This document shows positions 1 to 10,500 of a stretch of 64,000 nucleotides of DNA, in pieces. Position 1 is the stretch's first letter. Every line of letters starts with the position of its first letter. The stretch is taken from assembly GCA_016802295.1 (NCBI GenBank), contig JAESIW010000064.1:62001-126000 (forward strand), given 5' to 3'. Under the pieces are notes generated by a model that saw nothing but the letters and a program-made list of their open reading frames with translations, did no database searches and was not told where the DNA came from. This DNA is from Brachionus rotundiformis. Lineage: Eukaryota > Rotifera > Eurotatoria > Ploima > Brachionidae. A program made the position numbers and the translations under genes.

Positions 1-1235
1 ATTTTTTTACTTATTCTTTTATTTTTCCGCACCAGTGAATCTTTATGTTAGATATATAGTTTCAAATGCTCGAGTTTTTTTTTCAGAAACACTCTTCAAA
101 TCTCGAGTATGCTTTTATCAACTCACAAGCATGACTCTGTATAGATATTTTATATAAGATAACTACTTTTGAAATTGAACAATCATATAAGTACTGAGAA
201 TCCTCATCATGCTTATTGTGAGAAGCATATATTCTCTTATTCATCTCAGATATACATGCATCATAATTGCTTTTACTATACTAAAGTATTGTTTTCTTAC
301 TATAGCACGTTGGCAACCATGCAGGTCTCCAATCTTTTATTCATACACATGACTTTTTAGTAAATTTCACAAAGAAAAGTTCTATCAAGTTAACAATCTT
401 ATGTCCGGAAACTATGAACTAATCTAGACCTAACTCTATGTTGCAAAATAGTGACAGAATCAGAATATAATTTGGTAATTATTATATTTATGTAAAGCTC
501 ATTAAATATGCTTACCAAATAATACTTTTTTTTCGTTAGTTATACTTTACTGAAGGAGTTTAATACTAAAACAGTTTATACTTAATAAATAAAATAAAAA
601 TTATAGTCAAACATTTATTTGATCACTAATTAATAGTGAGATTTTTTTTCCGAAAAAAAAATGCAAAATAACAAAAGAGAATATTGTCTTTGAAATTTAA
701 AGAGCAGCATTGTTTAAAATAAGAGATAGGTTCAAGAAAAGATGTAAAAAAGTAAAAAGTAAAAAAAGATGTTTCATTAACGTTTCAACCCTTACATCGG
801 TTTATCCTTGATTAATATAAATTCAAGCAATTAAAATACAAAAGAAGTATAAGAAAATACATGTATCTTATTTTAGAGCAAACTAATCTTTTTAGAACAG
901 TATTAAAAAAAAGATTCCATAGTAGAATCAAAGCCTCTTGGAAAAAATCAATTTACATATCTCACAAGGAATTAATTTATTATGATTTTTTTGCTTTTCC
1001 AAATACTGTTTTACATTTGTTTGTTCATAAGATATTTCAAATTCTGACTCTTCTTTATCAGTTATCAGTGTCACTTTTTTCCTCTTCTGTTCAACTTCAC
1101 CTTTTTATTGTTTTAATTTTTTAGCTTCAATTTCGGCAATGGCTATTTAAAAAGTTTCTTCGCTGAAAGGTTTTTGGTTTTTTTGCAAGTTATTTGGCAT
1201 ACCCTTCTTAAACTTATTTTACTTTGAAATAACTA
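1..1235. other. AT-rich stretch without a recognisable gene
   Basis: I see only AT-rich sequence with short low-complexity open frames (for example around 170-360 and 861-1124). None has a family motif or plausible flanking splice sites. It ends at the TA that borders the foldback element beginning at 1236. Confidence 0.6.
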
Positions 1236-2134
1236 GCGTAAACCTTTGGCCAGCATTCTAGGAATAAACCTGATAATTAACCGGAATTCTATATGGAATA
1301 GTTCCCATCGAAACCATGTTAAAGTAATTTTTTTGAATTTTTTGAGAATTCCGGTTAAAATTAAGATATGTTCTATTAATAAAAGCTAAATTTAACTAAT
1401 GTTCTAATAAATTTCTGACGATTATTCCAGAATTAAAAAAAAAAATTAAAAAAATGTAGAATTAAATTCAAATTCGTTTATAAGTCAAAATTAAGGATTC
1501 TTCCAATTTTTGAGTTTATTCTATGTGTAAAAAATGAAAAAAATCGGAACTAAATTTTTTTTTTCGATTTGACAACATGTTAGGATGTGTAAAAATATTT
1601 TGTTGAACTAACACATTAGAAGCAAGCTGAATATTTAAGATGTCATTAGATTGTAGTGAAGATGTTGGCCTAGCTTCAATTTCAACACTTTCTTGAATAT
1701 TTAATGCAGATACATTTTCCCCCTCTAAATTTTCATCAAAATTGTCCTCGTCATCGAAACCCATTATTGCCTCTTCCTCTTCAATATTATCAATATAGGT
1801 TAAATATTTATTAAATTTAGTTCCGATTTTTTTCATTTTTTACACATAGAATAAACTCAAAAATTGGAAGAATCCTTAATTTTGACTTATAAACGAATTT
1901 GAATTTAATTCTACATTTTTTTAATTTTTTTTTTTAATTCTGGAATAATCGTCAGAAATTTATTAGAACATTAGTTAAATTTAGCTTTTATTAATAGAAC
2001 ATATCTTAATTTTAACCGGAATTCTCAAAAAATTCAAAAAAATTACTTTAACATGGTTTCGATGGGAACTATTCCATATAGAATTCCGGTTAATTATCAG
2101 GTTTATTCCTAGAATGCTGGCCAAAGGTTTACGG
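1236..2134. mobile_element. Foldback / MITE-like element with 322-bp inverted arms
   Basis: The arms at 1236-1557 and 1813-2134 are near-perfect reverse complements of each other, about 322 bp each, around a core of about 255 bp. The outer ends read GCGTAAACCTTTGGCCAG on the left and, inverted, CCGTAAACCTTTGGCCAG on the right. Both ends abut a TA dinucleotide (1234-1235 and 2135-2136), as expected of a TA target-site duplication left by Tc1/mariner-type transposition. The core carries part of a minus-strand open frame of 106 codons (1516-1836) that is very acidic (EEEE, DDED) and could be a leftover of a transposase C-terminus. No DDE catalytic motif is visible, so the copy is non-autonomous. 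Superfamily assignment rests on the TA flanks only. Confidence 0.85.
1516..1836 (-). pseudogene. Acidic 106-codon open frame inside the foldback element
   Basis: This minus-strand frame begins inside the right arm and ends inside the left arm, so both its ends are made of inverted-repeat sequence. Only the middle (an acidic stretch followed by a Ser/Gln/Asn-rich stretch) is unique. It has no recognised domain. Its composition would suit the tail of a pogo/Tigger-like transposase, but that is a guess. It is most likely a remnant and not an expressed gene. Confidence 0.3.
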
Positions 2135-2649
2135 TAAGTTTTTGAATTTTTCAATAAGAATATGTTATCGGCATAAAAAAATACTTTTACTAATGTTCTT
2201 TGTTCAAATTATCAAGAAAGTTTTCTTTGGGGATCGGCGTTTTCTTTTAAGTGGCGAAGATTTGCCGTTTACATCAAATTAGAGAAAAAAATATTGGTTA
2301 TTTTTATTAACAAAAGCGTTCTGTGTATGATTTTTTTAAATAAAAGAAAAATTCACGGTCATACCCCATTAGCAGTTCAATTCTGAATTACTGTATTTAT
2401 TAATACTAAGCTTATTCATTCAAGCACTCGACCTGTATTTTTTCTTAGATTATTAACTTGCGACCACTTGCTCTAGGACTTAAAATAAGCATCATGTTAT
2501 ATTAAGATGTAAAAGATGAGATTAATAATAATGATAATTAAAGTAATAAGCTACAGCAAGACAAGTCTTACTAGGAACACATCTATGGTAGCTAAACATA
2601 TAGAAATCTAATTGATATACAACGACATTGCCGTTTTTCTTCCAGCATA

Positions 2650-3091
2650 AGTAACCACAAATAAAAGAAACTTGCTTCTGTTTAAATCAGAAATTATCCC
2701 TAATTCAAATTGTACTTTTATAAAAAAAGGGGTCTTGTTTAAAAGAAAACTCATCAGTCATAACTCATGTAAAACATGAATTCTTTTTGTCACATTTTTT
2801 GAATGAAAAACTTTCGAATAGGAAAAACTCTTTGAAGACCGAACTTTCTTATTTTTGATGAATTATGCTAGTAGCTTATCTTTTTCAAAATAAGAAAAAA
2901 TACCGTATTCCATCAAATATAAGAAAGTTCGGTCATTAAAGGACTGCTTCTAATAGAAAACTGCATGTTTTGCATTTGTAATGACTGATGAGTTTTCTTT
3001 TAAACAAGACCCCTTTTTTTAAAAAATACAATTCGAATTAGGGATAATTTTTGAATTAAAGAGAAACAAGTTTCTTTTATTTGTGGTTACT
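2650..3091. mobile_element. Second MITE-like inverted-repeat element
   Basis: The sequence starting AGTAACCACAAATAAAAGAA at 2650 recurs inverted and ends at 3091. The arms are imperfect and about 200 bp long; they share blocks such as AAAAGAAAACTCATCAGTCA on the left and its complement on the right near 2981-3006, and a GAACTTTC block towards the centre. TA dinucleotides flank both ends (2648-2649 and 3092-3093). No protein-coding sequence is visible. The termini differ from the element at 1236-2134, so it is a separate family. Confidence 0.75.
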
Positions 3092-3119
3092 TATATTCGA
3101 GGAAATCTATTAGCTAAGA

Positions 3120-3530
3120 AGTTGGTCCTCTGTAAGCAATTGGTTAAAGCTTGGCTTTTTTAAAAAGTCCTTTAATACCCTAGACAGGTCCACATTATTT
3201 GGTGCTCTTTGAACGTTGGTATACACCTTTTCGAGAGCATTTATATTTTACTAGAAGTGGTCCAGATAGTTAACTCTATAGTGAACTCCATTACTTTGCA
3301 TTTATCAAGGTTGAAGAGTATACACCAAGTATTGGAGCCGTGAAAGTATCGAGGTCATCTTGTAACACCAATGGGATCGCACTTACTGCGAATAGTGGCG
3401 ATTAGCTTGCCATCATCAACAAGCAACTTTACAAGATGATTGACTACTTTGGACCGAGAACGCTGCCTTGAGAGACGCCGCTAGTCACATCATTCCATTT
3501 TTTGCTGTCCAATTACAGCCCTCTGCTGCC
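3120..3530 (-). pseudogene. Dead non-LTR retrotransposon reverse transcriptase fragment
   Basis: On the minus strand the region near 3455-3500 reads DVTSGVSQGSVLGP, the SGVxQGSVLGP motif of Jockey/CR1-type LINE reverse transcriptases. It is followed after a deletion by LVDDGKLIA (the xADD catalytic box and the residues after it) and, near 3280, by FNLDKCKVMEF, which matches the usual FNxxKCKVM block. Stops and frame changes separate the pieces, so it is not functional. Confidence 0.7.
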
Positions 3531-3559
3531 TTGATTATACTTTTGCAGAAGCCAATAGT

Positions 3560-5222
3560 GATCATGGTATTTTGGTTAATTGTGACAAAAGGAAGAAATC
3601 CCGACTTCTTAGGATTTATTAGTTAGAAAGGACTTTGATGATTTTGTAATCATATAGAGGTTAAATCTTTATAAGACAAAATTAATGAAATTTTTTAAAT
3701 TTTATTGAAAATTTATGGTAAATTTTAAACAAGCATAGACAATTTGATAAAAAAGATTTATAATTAATGGTAATATTCAAGAGCTCTTAAAAATAATTTA
3801 AACAATTAGTATTAGCTTGCTTTTGAAATTTGTTAAATAATCACCTTTTTTGGTAACTTAGAACTTAGAACTATACCAACAAAAAAAAAAGTAAATTTTA
3901 TATTTAAGAATTAAATAAATATTTATGAAAGAAAGCTGTAAAAATATGAATAAAAGTTCAATCATTAGTTTATTGATTAAAAAATACGAAACAGCCCTTT
4001 ATAATAGCGGTCATTAAAAAATAAATCAATTTACTCACAGTTAATTGATTTAAATTAAAAAAAATATATCAAAGAAAATTATTTTACAAAAATTTTTAAG
4101 AATAACTTTGATAAACTAGCATGACTATTAAATTCAGACTACTTATGCTTAACTTCAATTGAATTTCTTTACAAATGAGTCATTCAATACCGACAAACTA
4201 TTCTTGCTCACTAATTAATTCAGGTATAACCTGCAAATAATTGTGAGTCTATGTTTTACTATAGGTTTATAATATTTTCTCAAAAATTGATCCATGTCAA
4301 ATATTAGCTTGGCAAAACATTAAACTACAATTAGCTCATACATTTAAAAACAAAATACTTGGAATTTAAGCCTTTAAATACATATTTAAAATGACTTAAA
4401 CTAATTTCTCTTTATTATTTATAAAAAATATATAATGCCATAGAAATAATTTCCATGGAGTTTTGCAAGTCTGATATATTGTGTTTTTATTTCAGAACTT
4501 GTCAGAATTCTGTTTTTTGCTTGGCAAAAAATGTTAATTTTTTAAGCTTCTAATCACCCATAATGATAAATTCTATTTTAATCAAAAATTAAATTAATTA
4601 AAAAAAAGATAAATTGTTCTTTGGCGGTGGTTAATTGTTTCTTTTCTTTCTAAAACTAAATGCAGTTCTTTTCAAGTGTATTTAGCGTAATGAATCTAGG
4701 CCTCTTTTGAAGACATGAATCTTTTTTGTTAACTATTAGTTTCCTTCTCACTTACTCGGCTCAATCAGGCACATTCAAAGTTGTAACATAAATCGGCAAA
4801 ATCTCCGGTCAATTGACCTGTTTTTTATAAACTACTAAAAAAATCAATAAAATTTCAAGTCAAGTGACAAATCTTGACCATTCGAGAGACTATCAATAAA
4901 AATTGAGAGAAAAATAAAAAAAAAAATTTTCTTTTCATTTCTCAAGATAATTTCCAATTTAATTTAAAATAAAACAAAAGCTAAAAATTAAATAATTCAT
5001 ATAACTTACGGTTTCTGTGACAACAGTGATGTTTTTTTCATAGGATTCCATCTTAGCTAGTAAACTTGAATTTCGAACGAGGCTTGAGGTGAATAAAAAA
5101 GTTTCACTATTTTTATTTTTTAGATATTAAGCAGTTAATTATTGTAATAAAAGAGCATTTTTTTTAAATGACTGGTAAATACTTTGGAAACATGTTTTTC
5201 TAGACTAAAATATCTTTTTAAG
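3560..5222. other. Intergenic DNA, no gene recognised
   Basis: AT-rich sequence with no supported gene. Two short candidate exons lie near 5010-5090: one on the minus strand (ATG at 5051, GTAAGT donor at 5009) and an overlapping one on the plus strand (acceptor TTTCATAG then 15 open codons to a GTGAAT donor at 5089). The second could join in phase 0 to the exon at 5234 of the following gene, but neither is convincing alone. Confidence 0.4.
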
Positions 5223-6934
5223 CAAATCGAAAGCTTAATGAAATATTGATTAGAGATGATGGTTTTTCCAAGACTGAAATAAGTATCTCTCAAGGCGAAG
5301 TAATTGAAATTATTTACTTTTATTCAGCTTTGGTTAAAAGTATTTTTATTTTTTACAGACAGTTTTGTTCTGTCCTAAAAAGAATAGTGAAAATTTTAGT
5401 TTTGAAAAAATCGGCCTAGTCCAAGTAGTGACCGATGACAGCGGCGACAATTTACATCCCGTGGTCGGTGGATACTACTATGAAAATATTGACACAAAAA
5501 TACCAATTAAATTTAAAACAATTGGAGAATTTTTGTTCAAATTAAAGGATCATCCGAATAGCTCAGCTCCTTGTAAAATTAAGGTTGGTCAAGAACGTCC
5601 ATTAAATGTTATATTAGGAGAGGAGGGCTTTCATTCGAAGCATATAAAAATTGGTATTCATTTAAATAGTGTAAAATAAAAAATTATTAGCTATAAATTA
5701 TTTTGTTCAGATGAAGACTCATCAATTCGCTGGTCTTGGTCAAAATTATCGGCGCCACACACCATTTTTGAGTTAAATGTGTGCGAACATCAATATAGTC
5801 TAGAACGCAAAACTCAAAAGTAAAATTGTTAATTTGTTTAATTTTAAAGATTTAAATTAAAAATCTCTTAACAGCCTGGTCATTCCCAGCTTGACCAACG
5901 ATTACACAAGAAAATTTGACCATCCAGGAGTTTACTATTTTCGAGCTGAAACAAAATCAGGTGATCGAAGTGATTTGTGCATTGTTGAAGTTCAGCCTTC
6001 ATACAGGTAGTTAATATTTTTTTTTTTAATTTATATTTTTTTAATCAATAAAACGGTGAAATTATCTTTTTAATAAGTAACTGGAATTTTTTTCATTCTA
6101 AATAGAATAAACTAATTTAAATTCAAATTCAGAATTAAAGTAAATGTAAAATTTAAGAGTGTTTTTTTTTTATTTCAACAAGGTGTTTATATTAAATTTA
6201 GAAATTGGCTTTTGTCTATCTAATTTTTTAAAAAGTATAATTTAAAAATTGAATCATTAAATTATTTAAACTTTTATATTTTAATGAGCATTCTAAACTT
6301 TATCTTTTTGAAACCAAAACAAATGCAACAATAATAATAATAAGAATTGTTTTACTTTTATTAGTTTATTAAAACCTTATAAATAAAAAATATACAGTTT
6401 AATTGTTATTATTATTAGTTTGGTTAATATTTTTAAAAGGTGTAGAAGCATAAATTTAATTTTAAAATAATTATGTTAACCACAATTATATTGATCACTG
6501 CTAATAGAAAAAATTGTCTGTATTTTGTATAAAAGTTATGAATCACAGAACCATCTTTTTCTGTAGGACTGTAACCATTTTACATGGTTATATTCATATA
6601 TAGTTCAATATGAACTCTAAAAAATCTTTTCTATAAAAATTAAAAAATTTTATTGGTTCTTCCGAATAGTTTTCGTCTTAGTTTAATCGGAATTAATGTA
6701 CAAAAATATGAAAAAATTAAATAAAAATAAGTATTTCCACATTGGATTGCTTAGATTTGTTGGAAAAATTTAAAGTTTTAACAGGAAATTTTTAGATTAG
6801 TTTTAAAAATTAATTTTGAATTTTATATTAGGAGCAATCCACTCGCCAATGTTTTTCTCATCACTCTAATGCTCGGCCTTGTGGTATTCGGAAAGAACAT
6901 GTACTTTTACCACTTGTCTAAACAACTGCTTTAG
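5223..6934 (+). CDS. Cupredoxin-like, single-pass membrane protein (5' end not found)
   Basis: Exons that join in phase: 5223 or 5234-5299, 5359-5653, 5711-5819, 5875-6006 and 6832-6934 (stop TAG). The product shows two beta-sandwich repeats of the cupredoxin kind. The first has GFSKTEISISQGE-TVLFCP and then FKTIGEFLFKL; the second has SIRWSWSKLSAPHTIF and then FDHPGVYYFRAETKSG. The last exon encodes about 18 hydrophobic residues (VFLITLMLGLVVFG) followed by a short basic tail, so the domains are probably extracellular on a C-terminal anchor. In the second repeat a His survives (APHT), but the usual Cys of the Y-x-C strand is Phe, so a type 1 copper site looks unlikely. The start is missing. 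Its last-but-one exon ends in phase 2, which does not fit the first exon of the next gene, so I treat them as separate genes. Confidence 0.65.
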
Positions 6935-7573
6935 TCGGCTTTATATTCTTCGGTTTCCTTGACAATATTCTAGTACGAATGAAATTTAATAAAAATTAAC
7001 TTTGATCTTTAAATCCTTATTTATATTCTTCTAATTGCTTGTAAATTTTGTTTTATTTTACTATTTAATTAATTTTGTTTTTGCAAAATATTATATCTTG
7101 AGGCAAAATAATTTTTCCTATGTCAATTTTCGAACAAAAAAAATTCTCTTCTCAGTTTATTTAAATATTAATTATAATTTTAGAAAACAAGTGTGTAATT
7201 TGATTTTTTTCGATCAATATTTAGATAAGCATAAAATTAAGTTAAATAACTATTAAAATTTTAGATAATTCAATATTTATTCTAAATATTTTCGTTTATC
7301 AATTACGTTTACAAACTTTGAAATTTAATTTTTTAATATAATTATTGAAGTTATTTCTATGGCTTGAGCGATTAATTAGATTTTCTAAGTTACTTTCAAA
7401 CACTCTAATGTTGTCTGGCAAACAACATTAAAAGATCATTCTTTTAAAGCTTTTCAAAGCAATACATTAAATTATGAGCTCTTTTTTTTATTGATTAAAT
7501 ATACAAAACAGACAATAATGATTTTAATTTTCTTTAATTTTTTAATTAAACAAATCTTATTAAAAAAAGGGAG
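6935..7573. other. Gap between the two cupredoxin-type genes
   Basis: No convincing exon. An open frame from 7035 begins with a hydrophobic run that resembles a signal peptide, but it has no ATG (it starts TTG directly after an in-frame stop). The missing first exon of the following gene could lie here or further upstream. Confidence 0.4.
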
Positions 7574-10500
7574 CACACAGTCGAGTTGTTGGATAATAAA
7601 TTTTCACCAGCAAGAGTCACAATCGATGAAGGAGATATTGTTTGGTTTCATTGGAATAAAATAAAAGTAATTTGATCTACCTTTAAATTTTAATGTCAAC
7701 TTTTTTGACTAAATTTTTATCAAGTGTTTAAAAAAACACTGTATATATCAAATTCACCTTCCTTCGCCAGATCATCCAGCAGATAAAGCTTATTTAGTAA
7801 GTCTAAAGATTAAATTTTACCAATGAGATATCATGTTCCTCTTAAAGCCTGTTAAAAATGGTTTCAAATGGACCTCACCGAGCCGTAATGGCATGGTCTG
7901 TCATAAATTTGAAAAATGTGGAGTTTATTATTACGGAGACATCTGTGGCAATGAGTGCGCTTCGTACATTGGCATTGTTGCTGTAAAACCTAAATCAGAC
8001 AATGAATACGTAACTTATACCGAAGATGGCAAAAAATTTGACCAAAGTGTGCTGACAGTAGAGAGTGGAGAATACATTTGGTTTAAATGGCCCAAATCGA
8101 TACCAATACGCATAAAATTAGATGATACTAGTTTGATTTCAGAAAGAAGCAGGAAAAAAAACCGTGCTGATAATGAATTGTCCAAATACGATCCATCAAT
8201 TTTACATAAATCAGGAGTCTACGCATATAGAATAAGTTCAGCAGGGTGCTATTATTTCAGTGTCCAGACCGATGATAACACTTATACTATCACTATTATT
8301 TCTTCATCGGTTCAAAGAGATCACAAAATTGTGATCACAGATTTCGAAGCTCAGCCGAATATTTTGAATATTTATCCAGAAGATAGGGTTTGGTTTGTTT
8401 GGGACGATACTAAAAGACCACAAAATGTGCGCCAAGTAAGTCATTCAAACAAACATATTGCGGATGGATTTCTGAGTGGTTCGCTGATGGAATCGCCTGG
8501 AACATATGTAGAATCGTTTCCTTCAACAGGAATATTTTATTTCACAAGTGATAATTCAAAAAAAATTCTTGGAGCCATAGCTGTTCTACCCGAGCCGACC
8601 ATTCATGTTATCCAAGTAAATGCAAGGGAAATAAAGCCAGATCCAATAGTGGTTCATCAAAATGATGTGGTTATTTGGAAATTTGATTCAGATCAAACAA
8701 ATGATGTGGTTTTGATAAAAAAAGAAGAAGATTTAATTTCTTATTCGAAAATTGCAAAAGACATTTTGCCAAGGAGATATCTAAGCTATGCTTTTAGGAA
8801 TCCTGGTATATACCATTTTGCTAGTCCCTCTTTCAACATGACTGTTAATCAGGAGTTCTTTGAAAATGTAAAGGCTTTGGAGGTAAAAATTTTATCAAGA
8901 TTTTTTTTGGATGATTTTTTTTATTTTTGATATTGTTTCAGAAAACTGTCCTGAGTACTGTTATTGTTGATGGTAGAGAAGAATACAACACTGTACATGT
9001 TGACAAAAATGGTTTCTATCCGGAAATAATTAATATTGAAGTGGTAAATAAAATTTTTCTAAATGTTTTCTCAAAAATTATTTTGCTGTACGAAAGAAAA
9101 AATATATAATTAATAATAAAATTTGATTAATTAGCAAATCTGATGAGACAATAAACAATTAATGAGTTTACTTTGGTAATTTGAGCAAAATACTAGATTT
9201 GGAAAAGGACTGAGTGGTATATTTTATATGCCACATATGAAGTCAAATTAGTATTTATATGAGTTTCTTCATCTTTTTCTATCTTCTACTCCCAATGGAG
9301 CAAGGCGTCTACACGTCCCCTTTATTCGACCCTATCCTTAGTGACAAGTTCTGCTTGTTGCCATGTGAGTTTCATCTCTTTCAGATCTCTTTCAACTGTT
9401 CTCCTTCAGGTCATCTTTGGTCTTTCAGCATTTCCTTGAGGTGTCCAAAATAGTGAAACTCTAGGAATTCAGTCTGTTGGCATTCTAGAAACATGACCAA
9501 GCCACTTAAGTCGTCTACTGTGTATAATGTTGCAGATTGACTCGGTTCTTGATCTGTTGTACAGCTCCTTATTTGTAATAACTTTCGGATAGAAGATTCT
9601 CAAAATTTTTCGTTATTGGAATGCTTGGATTTTTAAAAGATCACTGTCAGTCATTCTTCAGCATTCAGATCCATATAGCAATACAGATTTGACCAGACTA
9701 CTATAGAGATGTAATTTAGTCCTCAGTCGAAGAGATGACGATTTCCACATATGCCTTAATTTGAAGAAAGCAGTTCTGGCCTTCGTTGATCTGTTTCGAA
9801 TGTCTTCTACGGAGCCACCATTTTTGCTAATCACGCTTCCTAGGTATGTAAAGCTGTCAACACATTTGAGATTTTCAGTTGTAACAGAAATTGTTGCATT
9901 GAGTTTCTTTTATTTGCAAATAACTTCCGTTTTTCCAAATGAAGGTGACTTACATGACATGACATGTTTGCTCTGGGCAAATTATTGAAGTCAGTTAGTT
10001 TTTTTAGCCATCTAATTTCCAAAAAATTGGTATTTTTTATTTATTTATTTATTGGTATTTTGAAGAATAGGATCATTGTTCTTGATTTTTGGCTTAGTCT
10101 TTGCTTCTCCCCAAGTTATTACTGCTACTTCTTTCTTCCATCTATGTTTAACCATGTAACAGTTTCCAAGCCAGCCCAGTCTTTTGATTTTGAAAGAAAA
10201 TTGGTATTGCCACAGTTGAATTTTTTAAATAATTTCTGAGCTTTTTTGCATCGAACCAAATTTTGAGTTTTATATCGAATTTTTTCTTAGCGGATAACGA
10301 GACCACTATTTTTGATTTCCTTTCAAATCAATAATCCCCAGTACTTCATTAAAGATTTTATTTCTTTATATCTAGTAAATACTTAGGCAATCGAGTAGTT
10401 ATCCCTGTGCACTTACTTATTTTATGATTTCAACAAGATTTTCTTATCTATCAATTAAATCAAAAGATATTATTTTAAATTGAAATATCTAAAATTTAAA

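Noticed and set aside
5010..5051. Minus-strand ATG exon (MESYEKNITVVTET) with a consensus GTAAGT donor
   Set aside because: No downstream minus-strand exon in the matching phase was found, and the only acceptor-bounded candidate (4737-4800) gives a stop at once.
7035..7256. Signal-peptide-like open frame before the giant gene
   Set aside because: It has no ATG, is preceded by an in-frame stop and has no clean donor towards 7574.
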